NCBI GenBank assembly: GCA_017883235.1
Contig: JADGNY010000072.1
Span: forward strand, 1-35,176
Direction of reading: 5' to 3'
Origin: Thermoanaerobaculia bacterium
Lineage (GTDB): Bacteria; Acidobacteriota; Thermoanaerobaculia; Gp7-AA8
DNA: 35,176 nucleotides
Shown here: positions 1-6,206 of the stretch, in pieces
Position numbering within the stretch: position 1 is the first letter of the stretch
Layout of the letters: every line of letters begins with the position of its first letter
Program-made: the position numbers and the translations under genes
The notes under the pieces: model-generated
Told to the model about the DNA's origin: nothing
Database searches by the model: none
What the model saw: only the letters and a program-made list of their open reading frames with translations

Positions 1-150
1 GCCTGGGACAACCAGAAGCTGAAGGTCATGGCCACCGCCACCGGCCCGCAGCAGGAGAGCTTCGCCGTCATCGGCGCGCTGATGCTCTACCTCGATTTCA
101 TCAACCTGTTCCTCTTCCTGCTCCGCCTCTTCGGCGGCCGGCGGCGGTAA
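1..150 (+). CDS. Bax inhibitor-1 family membrane protein, C-terminal end (partial)
   Basis: Only the last 49 residues are in the window; the gene begins upstream of base 1 and ends at TAA 148-150. The visible part reads through a final membrane segment with the stretch YLDFINLFLFLLRLFG, followed by a short basic tail (GGRRR). This ending is the hallmark of bacterial Bax-inhibitor-1/YccA-type proteins, seven-helix inner-membrane proteins thought to act as pH-sensitive calcium leak channels or protease regulators. The family call rests on this one motif, seen directly. Nothing can be said about the N-terminus or the promoter. Confidence 0.8.
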   Translation, partial: AWDNQKLKVMATATGPQQESFAVIGALMLYLDFINLFLFLLRLFGGRRR

Positions 151-333
151 CTGCGCTTCGCGCGTTGTCTGCGGCTTCGCCGCGTTGTCCGTTGTCTGCG
201 CGCCGCGCGTGGTCGGATCTTTCTCAGGACCGCGAGGCAGTAAGGCCAGAAGGCCACGCGCGCCGCAGCGCGCAGACAACGCGCGATAGCGCAAACAACG
301 CGGCGTAGCCGCAGACAACGCGCCGAAGGCGCA
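151..333. repeat. Long imperfect inverted repeat made of chained GC hairpins
   Basis: Bases 151-213 and 251-333 are imperfect reverse complements of each other. Each arm is itself a chain of small hairpins such as GCGGC-ttc-GCCGC and GCGCC-gaa-GGCGC separated by the word GTTGTCT. The element lies directly after the stop of the Bax-inhibitor gene and reaches to the end of the small zinc-ribbon gene on the other strand. It may serve as a bidirectional terminator for these convergent genes, but there is no T-run, so a REP-like mobile repeat is equally possible. Confidence 0.7.
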
Positions 334-335
334 GC

Positions 336-560
336 CTACGGCTGCTTCGCCTGGATCTCTTTCACCAGGCGCACGAGGACCATCGTCATCTCGTGGAGCG
401 AATGGATGACGCCGACCTGGAATGCCGAGGGGGGCTCGCCGGCCGCGCATCCGCAGTAGTTGCACGGACCGCCGCGGCCGCTGTCGTGTTGTTCGAGAGG
501 ATGCCCGCAGGCACAGGAGTCTTTTGCCAGTTGCATACGCAAAGGATAGACGCATTTCAA
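336..560 (-). CDS. Small zinc-ribbon-like protein, unknown function
   Basis: This 74-residue protein has a cysteine/histidine pattern seen directly: CACGH at about residues 16-20, H25, then CNYCGC at 33-38. The spacing C-x-C-G-H-x(4)-H-x(7)-C-x2-C-x-C looks like a small metal-binding knuckle, followed by a 30-residue helical tail. The antisense frame over the same bases is Arg-rich and has no such pattern, so the minus strand is favoured. Residue 9 is a second Met (base 536) and could be the real start; no good Shine-Dalgarno site marks either. The function is unknown; a nucleic-acid or protein-binding adaptor is only a guess. Confidence 0.5.
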   Translation of the reverse strand: MKCVYPLRMQLAKDSCACGHPLEQHDSGRGGPCNYCGCAAGEPPSAFQVGVIHSLHEMTMVLVRLVKEIQAKQP

Positions 561-615
561 CGCGCGCCGCTCCTCGGCGCACTGGAGATTGGACGACGCC
601 GCGATAGCGGCTCAA

Positions 616-800
616 GACGGTAGCCAGGGGTGCGAGCGCTTTTTGCGAGCACCCCTGGTCTACGTTACCTTGAAAGCGTGCCGCGTCAGCGGCACTGGAT
701 GGAATCCCCGATTACTCCAGTGCCGCTGACGCGGCACTAAAACATGACATCTCTTCACCAGGGGTGCTCGCAAAAAACGCGAGCACCCCTGGCTACCGTC
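616..800. repeat. 185-bp nested palindromic element
   Basis: The outer arms 616-659 and 757-800 are reverse complements over about 44 bases with a few mismatches. Each outer arm is itself a hairpin around a CCAGGGGTGC / GCACCCCTGG stem with a T- or A-rich loop. Inside them, 679-697 pairs almost perfectly with 718-736 (core GCCGCGTCAGCGGCACTGG and its complement). The element fills most of the 561-864 gap and no gene was found there. It has the shape of a non-autonomous palindromic repeat (MITE- or REP-like). No target-site duplication was obvious. Confidence 0.75.
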
Positions 801-864
801 TTGTTGCCGCTAACGCGGCGAACGCAAATTCGCCGCTCCGCGGCTCATCGCGCGCCGCAGGCGC

Positions 865-1623
865 TCAAATGGCGTCGGCGATGCGCCGCGCAATCAGCGA
901 GTAGCCTTCATCGCTCGGATGGAAGCGGTCGAACGACAGCCGGTCGCGATAGGCAAAGATGTCCGAGGTCTGCACGATCACGATCCTCGGGTCGGCGGCG
1001 AAGCGCTCCACCAGCAACGCGTTCCAGTTGTTCACGAAGGGCGTCAGGTTCTTCCCGAACGGAGTGGTGATGAACGGGTTGTAGAGCCCGATCACGAAGA
1101 TCCGCGCGGATGGATTCACCCCGCGGATCGTCCGTACGCTCCCCTGGAGGCGATCGAGCGTTTCCTTCATGGCCCGCTCCGGATCGCGCGGCTGCACGTT
1201 GCGCCAGTTGGCATCGCCCCAGAGGTCGTTCCCGCCAATGGAGACGATGACGACGTTCGACTGCGCCACGAGCGTCTGCACGTTGGGACTGGTGAGCTGC
1301 TGTTCGAGATCGCGGGTCCGAGCCCCGTTCACGGCGATGTTGACGATGTTCTTCGTGTCGACATGCCGCCGCCTGAGCTCATCGACCAGGCGTCCGCCGA
1401 TGCCGAGTCCGGACTCGTCGCCGGTACCGCGCCCGAGGGAATCGCCGAGGATGATCGGTGCAATCTGCTTTTCCGGCGCCGATACTGCGACGCGCGGCCC
1501 TGGCTGGATCGCAACGGAAGTACCGGTATCGCCGCTCAGGAATGAGTAGAATCCAGCGCCGAAGAAAATCGCCGCCACGAGCGCGGCGGTAATCGGCAGG
1601 TACCAGACGAGGAAACGGCGCAT
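865..1623 (-). CDS. SGNH/GDSL-type hydrolase, membrane-anchored
   Basis: This 252-residue protein begins with a hydrophobic signal anchor (residues 5-28), so the catalytic domain probably lies in the periplasm. Block I is ILGDSLGRG with the nucleophile S62, block II is VNGARTRDL (98-106), block III is SIGGNDLWG with N132, and block V is DRFHPSDEGY with D232 and H235. All four catalytic blocks of the SGNH family are intact, so it is likely an active esterase or lipase-type hydrolase; the GDSLGRGTGDE segment resembles the YpmR-like subgroup. The substrate is unknown. The open frame extends further upstream, but that stretch runs through repeat DNA and the divergent gene, so ATG 1621-1623 (MRRFLVWYL) is chosen. 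Confidence 0.85.
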   Translation of the reverse strand: MRRFLVWYLPITAALVAAIFFGAGFYSFLSGDTGTSVAIQPGPRVAVSAPEKQIAPIILGDSLGRGTGDESGLGIGGRLVDELRRRHVDTKNIVNIAVNGARTRDLEQQLTSPNVQTLVAQSNVVIVSIGGNDLWGDANWRNVQPRDPERAMKETLDRLQGSVRTIRGVNPSARIFVIGLYNPFITTPFGKNLTPFVNNWNALLVERFAADPRIVIVQTSDIFAYRDRLSFDRFHPSDEGYSLIARRIADAI

Positions 1624-1649
1624 AGCGAATGAACGATAGCAGGAAGCGG

Positions 1650-1728
1650 GGGTCGGTTGTCGGGGGTCGGGAGTCGTAGAAAAAATGCGCGCATCACCTC
1701 TACGACCCCCGACTCCCGACTCCCGTCT
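1650..1728. repeat. GTCGGGAGTC-type inverted repeat
   Basis: The interval between the divergent hydrolase and ABC genes holds two G/C-strand-biased arms, about 1650-1680 and 1698-1728. They are built from short GTCGGGAGTC / GTCGGGGGTC words in opposite orientation and flank an A-rich centre (AGAAAAAATGCG). The same word family forms a second inverted repeat at 9254-9335 before typA. Both lie immediately upstream of a plus-strand gene and next to the start of a minus-strand gene, so they may carry regulatory structure as well as being dispersed repeats. Confidence 0.7.
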
Positions 1729-1741
1729 CCCGAACGAACTC

Positions 1742-2650
1742 ATGACCCAACCCACCCTCACCGCCACAAACCTGACCAAGATCATCGGCGACAAGACGAT
1801 TGTCAATGACGTCTCGTTCGAGCTGCAGCGGGGCGAGATCTTCGGGTTCCTCGGGCCCAACGGCGCCGGGAAGACGACCACGATCCGGATGCTGGTGGGC
1901 CTCATTCGTCCGACAGCCGGCAGAGTGACCATCTGCGGATTCGATCAGCGCCGGCAGTTCGAAGACGCCATGCGCTGCGTCGGCTGCATCGTCGAGAATC
2001 CCGACCTCTATCGCTTCATGACCGGCCGCGAGAACCTGGAGCACTTCGCGCGGATGTTGCGCGTCTCCGGCAGCGAGATCGCCCGCGTCGCCGAGCTGGT
2101 GTCGCTGGCCCACCGGCTCGACCAGCGCGTCGGGACCTATTCTCTGGGAATGCGACAACGCCTCGGCATCGCGCAGGCGCTCCTCGGCGACCCGAAGCTG
2201 CTCATCCTCGACGAGCCGGCCAACGGCCTCGACCCCGCCGGCATCCGCGAGATCCGGGAGCTGCTCCGCCAACTGGCGAGCGAGCGGGAGATGAGCATCT
2301 TCATCTCGTCGCACCTGCTCGCCGAGATCGAACTGACCTGCGACCGCGTGGCCATCATTCACAAAGGCCGCATCCTCCGCGAAGGGACCGTCCGCGAGCT
2401 GATCTCCAGCCGCCGCGAGATGGAGCTGCGCGTCGACGACGTCGCCCGCGCCGGCGCGATCGCCACAGAGCACAACTTCCCCTTCCGCACCGACACCGAC
2501 CGCATCTGGATCGCCATCGAGGAGACGGACACGCCACCGCTCATCGCCGCGCTGGTGCAATCAGGAGTCAACGTCTTCCACGCCCAACGCCGGACCCAGT
2601 CGCTGGAGGATATGTTCCTCGAAGCAACGGGCGGCGAGACGGTAGACTGA
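1742..2650 (+). CDS. ABC transporter ATP-binding protein (ABC-2/BcrA-type)
   Basis: This 302-residue nucleotide-binding subunit drives an ABC-2 exporter at the inner membrane. Visible motifs are Walker A GPNGAGKTT (38-46), the signature YSLGMRQR (133-140), Walker B LLILDEP (153-159) and the switch histidine in SSHLL (H191). The Q-loop position reads VENPDLY, as is common in bacitracin/natural-product exporter ATPases that have Glu there. The last ~85 residues form the C-terminal regulatory region usual for this group. The chosen ATG starts MTQPTLTATN, because the frame before it is repeat sequence. The likely permease partner is at 4609-5583, split off by two secreted-protein genes. The substrate is unknown. 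Confidence 0.92.
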   Translation: MTQPTLTATNLTKIIGDKTIVNDVSFELQRGEIFGFLGPNGAGKTTTIRMLVGLIRPTAGRVTICGFDQRRQFEDAMRCVGCIVENPDLYRFMTGRENLEHFARMLRVSGSEIARVAELVSLAHRLDQRVGTYSLGMRQRLGIAQALLGDPKLLILDEPANGLDPAGIREIRELLRQLASEREMSIFISSHLLAEIELTCDRVAIIHKGRILREGTVRELISSRREMELRVDDVARAGAIATEHNFPFRTDTDRIWIAIEETDTPPLIAALVQSGVNVFHAQRRTQSLEDMFLEATGGETVD

Positions 2651-2697
2651 TCAGTCCTCAGCTCATCAACCTGCAAACAAGCCGGCACCGATACTCA

Positions 2698-2714
2698 CCG
2701 AGGCATATACTCGG
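2698..2714. promoter_or_regulatory. Palindrome CCGAG-N7-CTCGG with a TATACT box
   Basis: A perfect 5-bp inverted repeat, CCGAG GCATATA CTCGG, ends one base before the TTG at 2715 and contains TATACT, a good -10 hexamer. It could be an operator/promoter for the following secreted-protein pair, or a small hairpin in the leader. No convincing -35 box is visible. If TATACT is the -10, translation must begin downstream, for example at ATG 2763. Confidence 0.3.
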
Positions 2715-3374
2715 TTGGGCTACGTACTTGCGTCAGCTCTACGCTGCCTTAGAGCCACCACGATGATCTTCGCTCTTTTGCTCGCCGTTCACTTCGTCCC
2801 GGAAGGGGTACTGAACTCCCCTGCCACGCCCGCGGCAGCCGGCGCGCTCAGGCAGATCGCTGCAATTCAGTGGGATGCGCGCAACGGTTGCCTGCCGCCG
2901 ATGGAAACAGACATCGACGCGGAATCCGCCGGCATGAAGCAGTTCCCTGAGCTCGCCCGCTATCTCAGGCCGTCGGAAACGATCGTTGCCGGACGCGTGG
3001 AGACGATCGTCTCGGGCTGGGACACCGACGCACACCGGCCGGCGACGCTCGTTTCTCTGCGCGTGACGGACGCGCTTCGCGGCGGGTCAAACGGCGAGCA
3101 AGTGACATTCGAGATCGACGGCGGCCGCATCGTCGTCGCCGGCCGCGCTTTGTGTAGCGAGCCGCACATTCCCATTCCGCATCCTGGCGACACATTTCTC
3201 GTCGCCGGCAGCCGCGACGCCGGGCAGCCATCGCACATCGTCACTTCCCGCGATTCGGTCTTCCGCGTTCAGGAGCAGCAGGTCATCGTTCCGCCAGCGA
3301 TGAATCTCGCCGGCGAACACCACGTTCCCCTGTCGTCACTTCGGCACCAGCTAACTGATATGGAGAAAAAGTGA
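2715..3374 (+). CDS. Secreted protein of unknown function
   Basis: Up to 219 residues with an N-terminal signal sequence: basic residues (R10, R13) before a hydrophobic run MIFALLLAVHFV. The mature part is a beta-rich domain containing IVAGRVETIVSGWD and SLRVTDALRG, which resembles the OB-like beta-barrels found in secreted bacterial proteins that report a trait of the form 'rate or flux through a matrix', but I do not recognise a named family. Two cysteines (in NGCLPP and ALCSEP) could form a disulfide. The start is uncertain: TTG 2715 gives a better signal peptide; ATG 2763 is the alternative. The stop overlaps the GTG of the metalloprotease gene, so the two are translationally coupled and probably co-secreted. 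Confidence 0.65.
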   Translation: MGYVLASALRCLRATTMIFALLLAVHFVPEGVLNSPATPAAAGALRQIAAIQWDARNGCLPPMETDIDAESAGMKQFPELARYLRPSETIVAGRVETIVSGWDTDAHRPATLVSLRVTDALRGGSNGEQVTFEIDGGRIVVAGRALCSEPHIPIPHPGDTFLVAGSRDAGQPSHIVTSRDSVFRVQEQQVIVPPAMNLAGEHHVPLSSLRHQLTDMEKK

Positions 3375-4510
3375 ACCGAGCAACAGCCGCCGCCTTTGTC
3401 CTTTCCTTCGTCATGGCCACCGCCGCCTGGGCCCAGTGCTCCAGCTACGGGACAAGCGTTTACAACAACAACTACGGCGTGCGCATGACCGTCAACAACC
3501 TACCCGGCTCCAACCTCGGGACAGCGACCTCGATGTGGAACAACGGCTGCAACAATTACGGCGATTACCCCGTCTTCGGTTATGACCCGGATTTCACCGG
3601 ATCGATGACTATCAACTACGTCTCCGGCCATCAGGCATCTCCGAGCTGCGTCAACAACACACAGTACTGCCGCGGAGGGTGGGACCCCTCGACACAGACG
3701 ATCACGATTTACGAACAGGCCGGCGATCCGGCGAACCCCGCCGTCTGGACAGACCTGACCGACGGGCAACGGACCGCGCTTCTGGCGCACGAGCTCGGAC
3801 ACGCGCTCGGCCTTCATGACGACACCTGCACCAACGGCATCATGAACGTGCCGGTCGATCCATCAGCGAGCCTGACCGGTGATGAATGCACTGCCGCGGA
3901 CTCGGCAAGCCACGTCCCGTACGAAGGCACACAGTACCAGGGATGCGAAACGCTCCTCGACTGCCACATGAGCCCCGTCATTCTTGACTTGGCACACAAC
4001 GGCATTCACCTCACCAGTGTGTCTGGCGGCGTTCTCTTCGACCTCAACGGCGACGGCATCCCTGACCGCGTCGCGTGGACCTCCGCCGGCGCCGACGAAG
4101 CATTCCTCTGGATCGACAAGAATGGCAACGGCAGGGTCGACAACGGCACGGAGCTCTTCGGTTCGGCCATGGATGACAACGGCTTTGAGGCACTCGCTCA
4201 GTTCGACCAGCGCGACCAGGAAGACGTCCTGTGGGGCGGCAACGCCGACGGCGTCATCGACAGCCATGACCATGTCTGGTCGCACCTGCGGCTCTGGATC
4301 GATAGTAACCACGACGGGATCTCGCAACCCGGCGAGATCTTCACGCTCGAACAGAAAGGCGTCGTCGCCATCGACCTTGGCTACCACTGGAGCGGACGGC
4401 GCGATGGGAACAACAACCTGTTCCGCTACCGCACCACGATCGCGATCGAGGAGCATGGCCACCGCGTGACCGGCGAGGCCTACGACGTCTTCTTCAACGT
4501 GGGAAACTAG
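3371..4510 (+). CDS. Secreted metzincin-type zinc metalloprotease with calcium-binding C-terminal repeats
   Basis: This 379-residue protein has a signal peptide (cleavage near AWA-QC, residue 21) and the zinc site HELGHALGLHD (H140, E141, H144, H149) with a Met-turn candidate at IMNVP (M158). That arrangement is the metzincin clan, closest in appearance to matrixin-like M10 enzymes. Many cysteines suggest disulfides outside the cytoplasm. The C-terminal half carries Asp-rich loops DLNGDGIPD, DKNGNGRVDNGTELFG and DSNHDGISQPGE, typical of calcium-binding domains of exported proteins. GTG 3371 overlaps the preceding TGA, with GGAGAAAAA just before it as the ribosome site. It sits between an ABC ATPase and its likely permease. 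The substrate is unknown. Confidence 0.82.
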   Translation: MNRATAAAFVLSFVMATAAWAQCSSYGTSVYNNNYGVRMTVNNLPGSNLGTATSMWNNGCNNYGDYPVFGYDPDFTGSMTINYVSGHQASPSCVNNTQYCRGGWDPSTQTITIYEQAGDPANPAVWTDLTDGQRTALLAHELGHALGLHDDTCTNGIMNVPVDPSASLTGDECTAADSASHVPYEGTQYQGCETLLDCHMSPVILDLAHNGIHLTSVSGGVLFDLNGDGIPDRVAWTSAGADEAFLWIDKNGNGRVDNGTELFGSAMDDNGFEALAQFDQRDQEDVLWGGNADGVIDSHDHVWSHLRLWIDSNHDGISQPGEIFTLEQKGVVAIDLGYHWSGRRDGNNNLFRYRTTIAIEEHGHRVTGEAYDVFFNVGN

Positions 4511-4533
4511 CTCCAGCGCCGGATCACGAAAAG

Positions 4534-4563
4534 GCTGCCCGCGGGTTCAACCCCGCGGGTAGC
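4534..4563 (+). terminator. Hairpin after the metalloprotease gene
   Basis: GCTGCCCGCGGG (4534-4545) pairs with CCCGCGGGTAGC (4552-4563) through 12 positions with one G-U, around a 6-base loop. It lies 24 bases after the protease stop and 45 bases before the permease start. There is no T-tract, so it is either a weak terminator or a processing/stability structure separating the protease transcript from the permease gene. Confidence 0.5.
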
Positions 4564-4608
4564 GGCCGGGCATCATTGAACAATCAGCGTTGAACATACA
4601 ATTCTCCG

Positions 4609-5583
4609 ATGCTGATCCCCCTCGTCCAGAACGAAACGCTGAAGATCCTGCGCCGAAAGCGGTTCGCGGTGGTGGCGGCGATTCTCTTCGCCATCATCGC
4701 GCTGGTGACCTATTCGCAGTATCGCAGGCTGCACGAGCAGCGCAATCTGAACTGGCGCGCCGAAATCCAACAGCGGGTGGCGGCGATGCAGAACACGCTG
4801 CGGCGCGGACGGATCAACGAGACATGGGCGCGGTCGATGCGGGCGGAGATCAACCGCCTGCAGTTCTATCTCGATCACGACATCGAGCCGAACAAGCCGA
4901 CAGCGCCGATCTTCGTGCGCACGTTCGCCAACGTGGCGGGTTTTCTCCTGCTCCCCTTGCTGGTCGGCATCCTCGGCAGTGACATCGTCTCGGCCGAGAA
5001 CGCCGAGGGGACGGACAAGCTGCTGCTGACGAGGCCTGTGCGGCGATGGAAAGTGCTGACGGCGAAACTGATCACGCTCTGGACCTTCGCCACGCTGACG
5101 CTCTTCACCGGCGCGGTGCTCGCCTACTCCGTCTCCGCGCCGTTTCTGCCGCGCGGGGGATGGACGGCGCCGACCTTCACCGGCTTCTCCGTTGCCCGAG
5201 GGGCCCTGCAGATCGATGCCGTTCGCCAACTCCCGCTGTGGAAAGACACGCTGATCGCCTACGGCCTGGAGTGGTTCGCGCTGCTGACGGTGGCCTGCAT
5301 CGCCCTGCTGCTGTCGGTTCTCTTCAAATCGAGCGCCGCCGCCATCGGAACGATGCTGGCCTCGCTGATCGGCGGCACGATCCTGACCCGCATCAGCCCC
5401 GACTGGATCGCCGGCAAATACCTCTTCGTCAGCGCGCTGCCGCTGGCTGACTACTACACCGGCGAACCCCCTCCGTACGATGGGATGTCGATGCTGTTCT
5501 GCATCGGATTGCTCGGTGCGTGGGCAATCGTCGCCACGGCGATTTCGTACGTGGTGTTTACGCGAAGGGACGTGTTCGGGTGA
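4609..5583 (+). CDS. ABC-2 type transporter permease
   Basis: This 324-residue integral membrane protein has a first membrane helix at about residues 18-36 and a long, charged extracytoplasmic stretch (about 40-100). Several further hydrophobic segments follow (about 105-125, 145-170, 220-245, 250-265, 295-318). The opening MLIPLVQNETLKILRRKRF and the segment NAEGTDKLLLTRPVRRWKVLTAKL are typical of ABC-2 permeases of the bacitracin/NatB/gliding type, where the second forms the coupling region that meets the ATPase. The nearest ATPase is at 1742-2650 on the same strand, so the two likely form one exporter despite the intervening genes. The stop overlaps the next ATG (TGATG), indicating coupled translation with the lipoprotein. 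Confidence 0.88.
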   Translation: MLIPLVQNETLKILRRKRFAVVAAILFAIIALVTYSQYRRLHEQRNLNWRAEIQQRVAAMQNTLRRGRINETWARSMRAEINRLQFYLDHDIEPNKPTAPIFVRTFANVAGFLLLPLLVGILGSDIVSAENAEGTDKLLLTRPVRRWKVLTAKLITLWTFATLTLFTGAVLAYSVSAPFLPRGGWTAPTFTGFSVARGALQIDAVRQLPLWKDTLIAYGLEWFALLTVACIALLLSVLFKSSAAAIGTMLASLIGGTILTRISPDWIAGKYLFVSALPLADYYTGEPPPYDGMSMLFCIGLLGAWAIVATAISYVVFTRRDVFG

Positions 5584-6128
5584 TGCGCCGGCTGATGATC
5601 GCCATCGTTTTCCTTGCCGCGTGCAGCGGCGAAGCACCGACGACCGAAACGACCGACACGCGGATACCGCTCTCGGTCGAATACGTCCGCGAGGCCACGC
5701 TGAAGATCCATACGAAGCCGGACGATGCCGCGCCGGTGGTCTCGACGTATCAGCACGGCGAGGCGGTGTCGGTCCTGTCGCGGCGCGGTGCCTGGGCCGA
5801 GGTTCGCATCGCGGCGGGAAGCGGATGGGTACACGGCGAAGAGCTCGCCGGCGCCCCCGAGGCGACGAAGGAAGCCGACAACACCAAGCCTCACTTCATC
5901 CGCGCACCCGAGCCGGTCACCCAGCCCGGCGTGCACGGCAACATCACCCTGGAAGCCGACGTGAACACCGACGGCGTGGTGACGAACGTCCGTACCATCC
6001 GCAATACGACCGGCTCTGTATCACTCGAACAGCGCAACATCGCCGAGCTACGCCGCGCGACGTTTTCGCCGGTGGTACGCCACGGACGGCGCGAGGCGTT
6101 CGTGTACGAGCATCGGGTGGAGTACTGA
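5583..6128 (+). CDS. Lipoprotein with SH3b-like and TonB-C-like domains
   Basis: Start ATG 5583 overlaps the permease stop, giving 181 residues. The first 14 residues contain a lipobox LAAC (C14), so it is a lipid-anchored envelope protein. Residues ~38-90 look like a bacterial SH3 domain (ADVTLKIHTKP-type opening seen here as TLKIHTKPDDAAPVV, ending GSGWVHGEEL). Residues ~110-181 (ITLEADVNTDGVVTNVRTI ... RRATFSPVVRHG) match the TonB C-terminal/energy-transducer pattern of a small periplasmic partner domain. Coupling to the ABC permease suggests an accessory part of that exporter, or an envelope sensor produced with it; that role is inference. Confidence 0.75.
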   Translation: MRRLMIAIVFLAACSGEAPTTETTDTRIPLSVEYVREATLKIHTKPDDAAPVVSTYQHGEAVSVLSRRGAWAEVRIAAGSGWVHGEELAGAPEATKEADNTKPHFIRAPEPVTQPGVHGNITLEADVNTDGVVTNVRTIRNTTGSVSLEQRNIAELRRATFSPVVRHGRREAFVYEHRVEY

Positions 6129-6197
6129 TCCGCAGATGACGCAGATGGGACGCAGATGAGGGATTCCCCATCTGCGTTCATCCGCGTCATCTGCGGA
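6129..6197. terminator. Inverted repeat between convergent genes (CGCAGATGACGC type)
   Basis: The arms 6129-6159 and 6168-6197 are reverse complements over about 30 bases with a few mismatches, separated by an 8-base loop. They are built from tandem CGCAGATG words (TCCGCAGATGACGC and its complement). It begins one base after the lipoprotein stop and ends 10 bases before the stop of the opposing FG-GAP gene, the right place for a bidirectional terminator. Words of this kind recur between genes in many unrelated bacteria, so it may also be a dispersed repeat. Confidence 0.6.
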
Positions 6198-6206
6198 TTG
6201 GCTTCA

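Noticed and set aside
1624-1932. N-terminal extension of the SGNH hydrolase
   Set aside because: It lies over repeat DNA and the divergent ABC gene; a good signal-anchor start exists at 1623.
3863-4462. 199-residue minus-strand frame opposite the metalloprotease
   Set aside because: The plus strand has the intact zinc motif and coupled start; this is a shadow.
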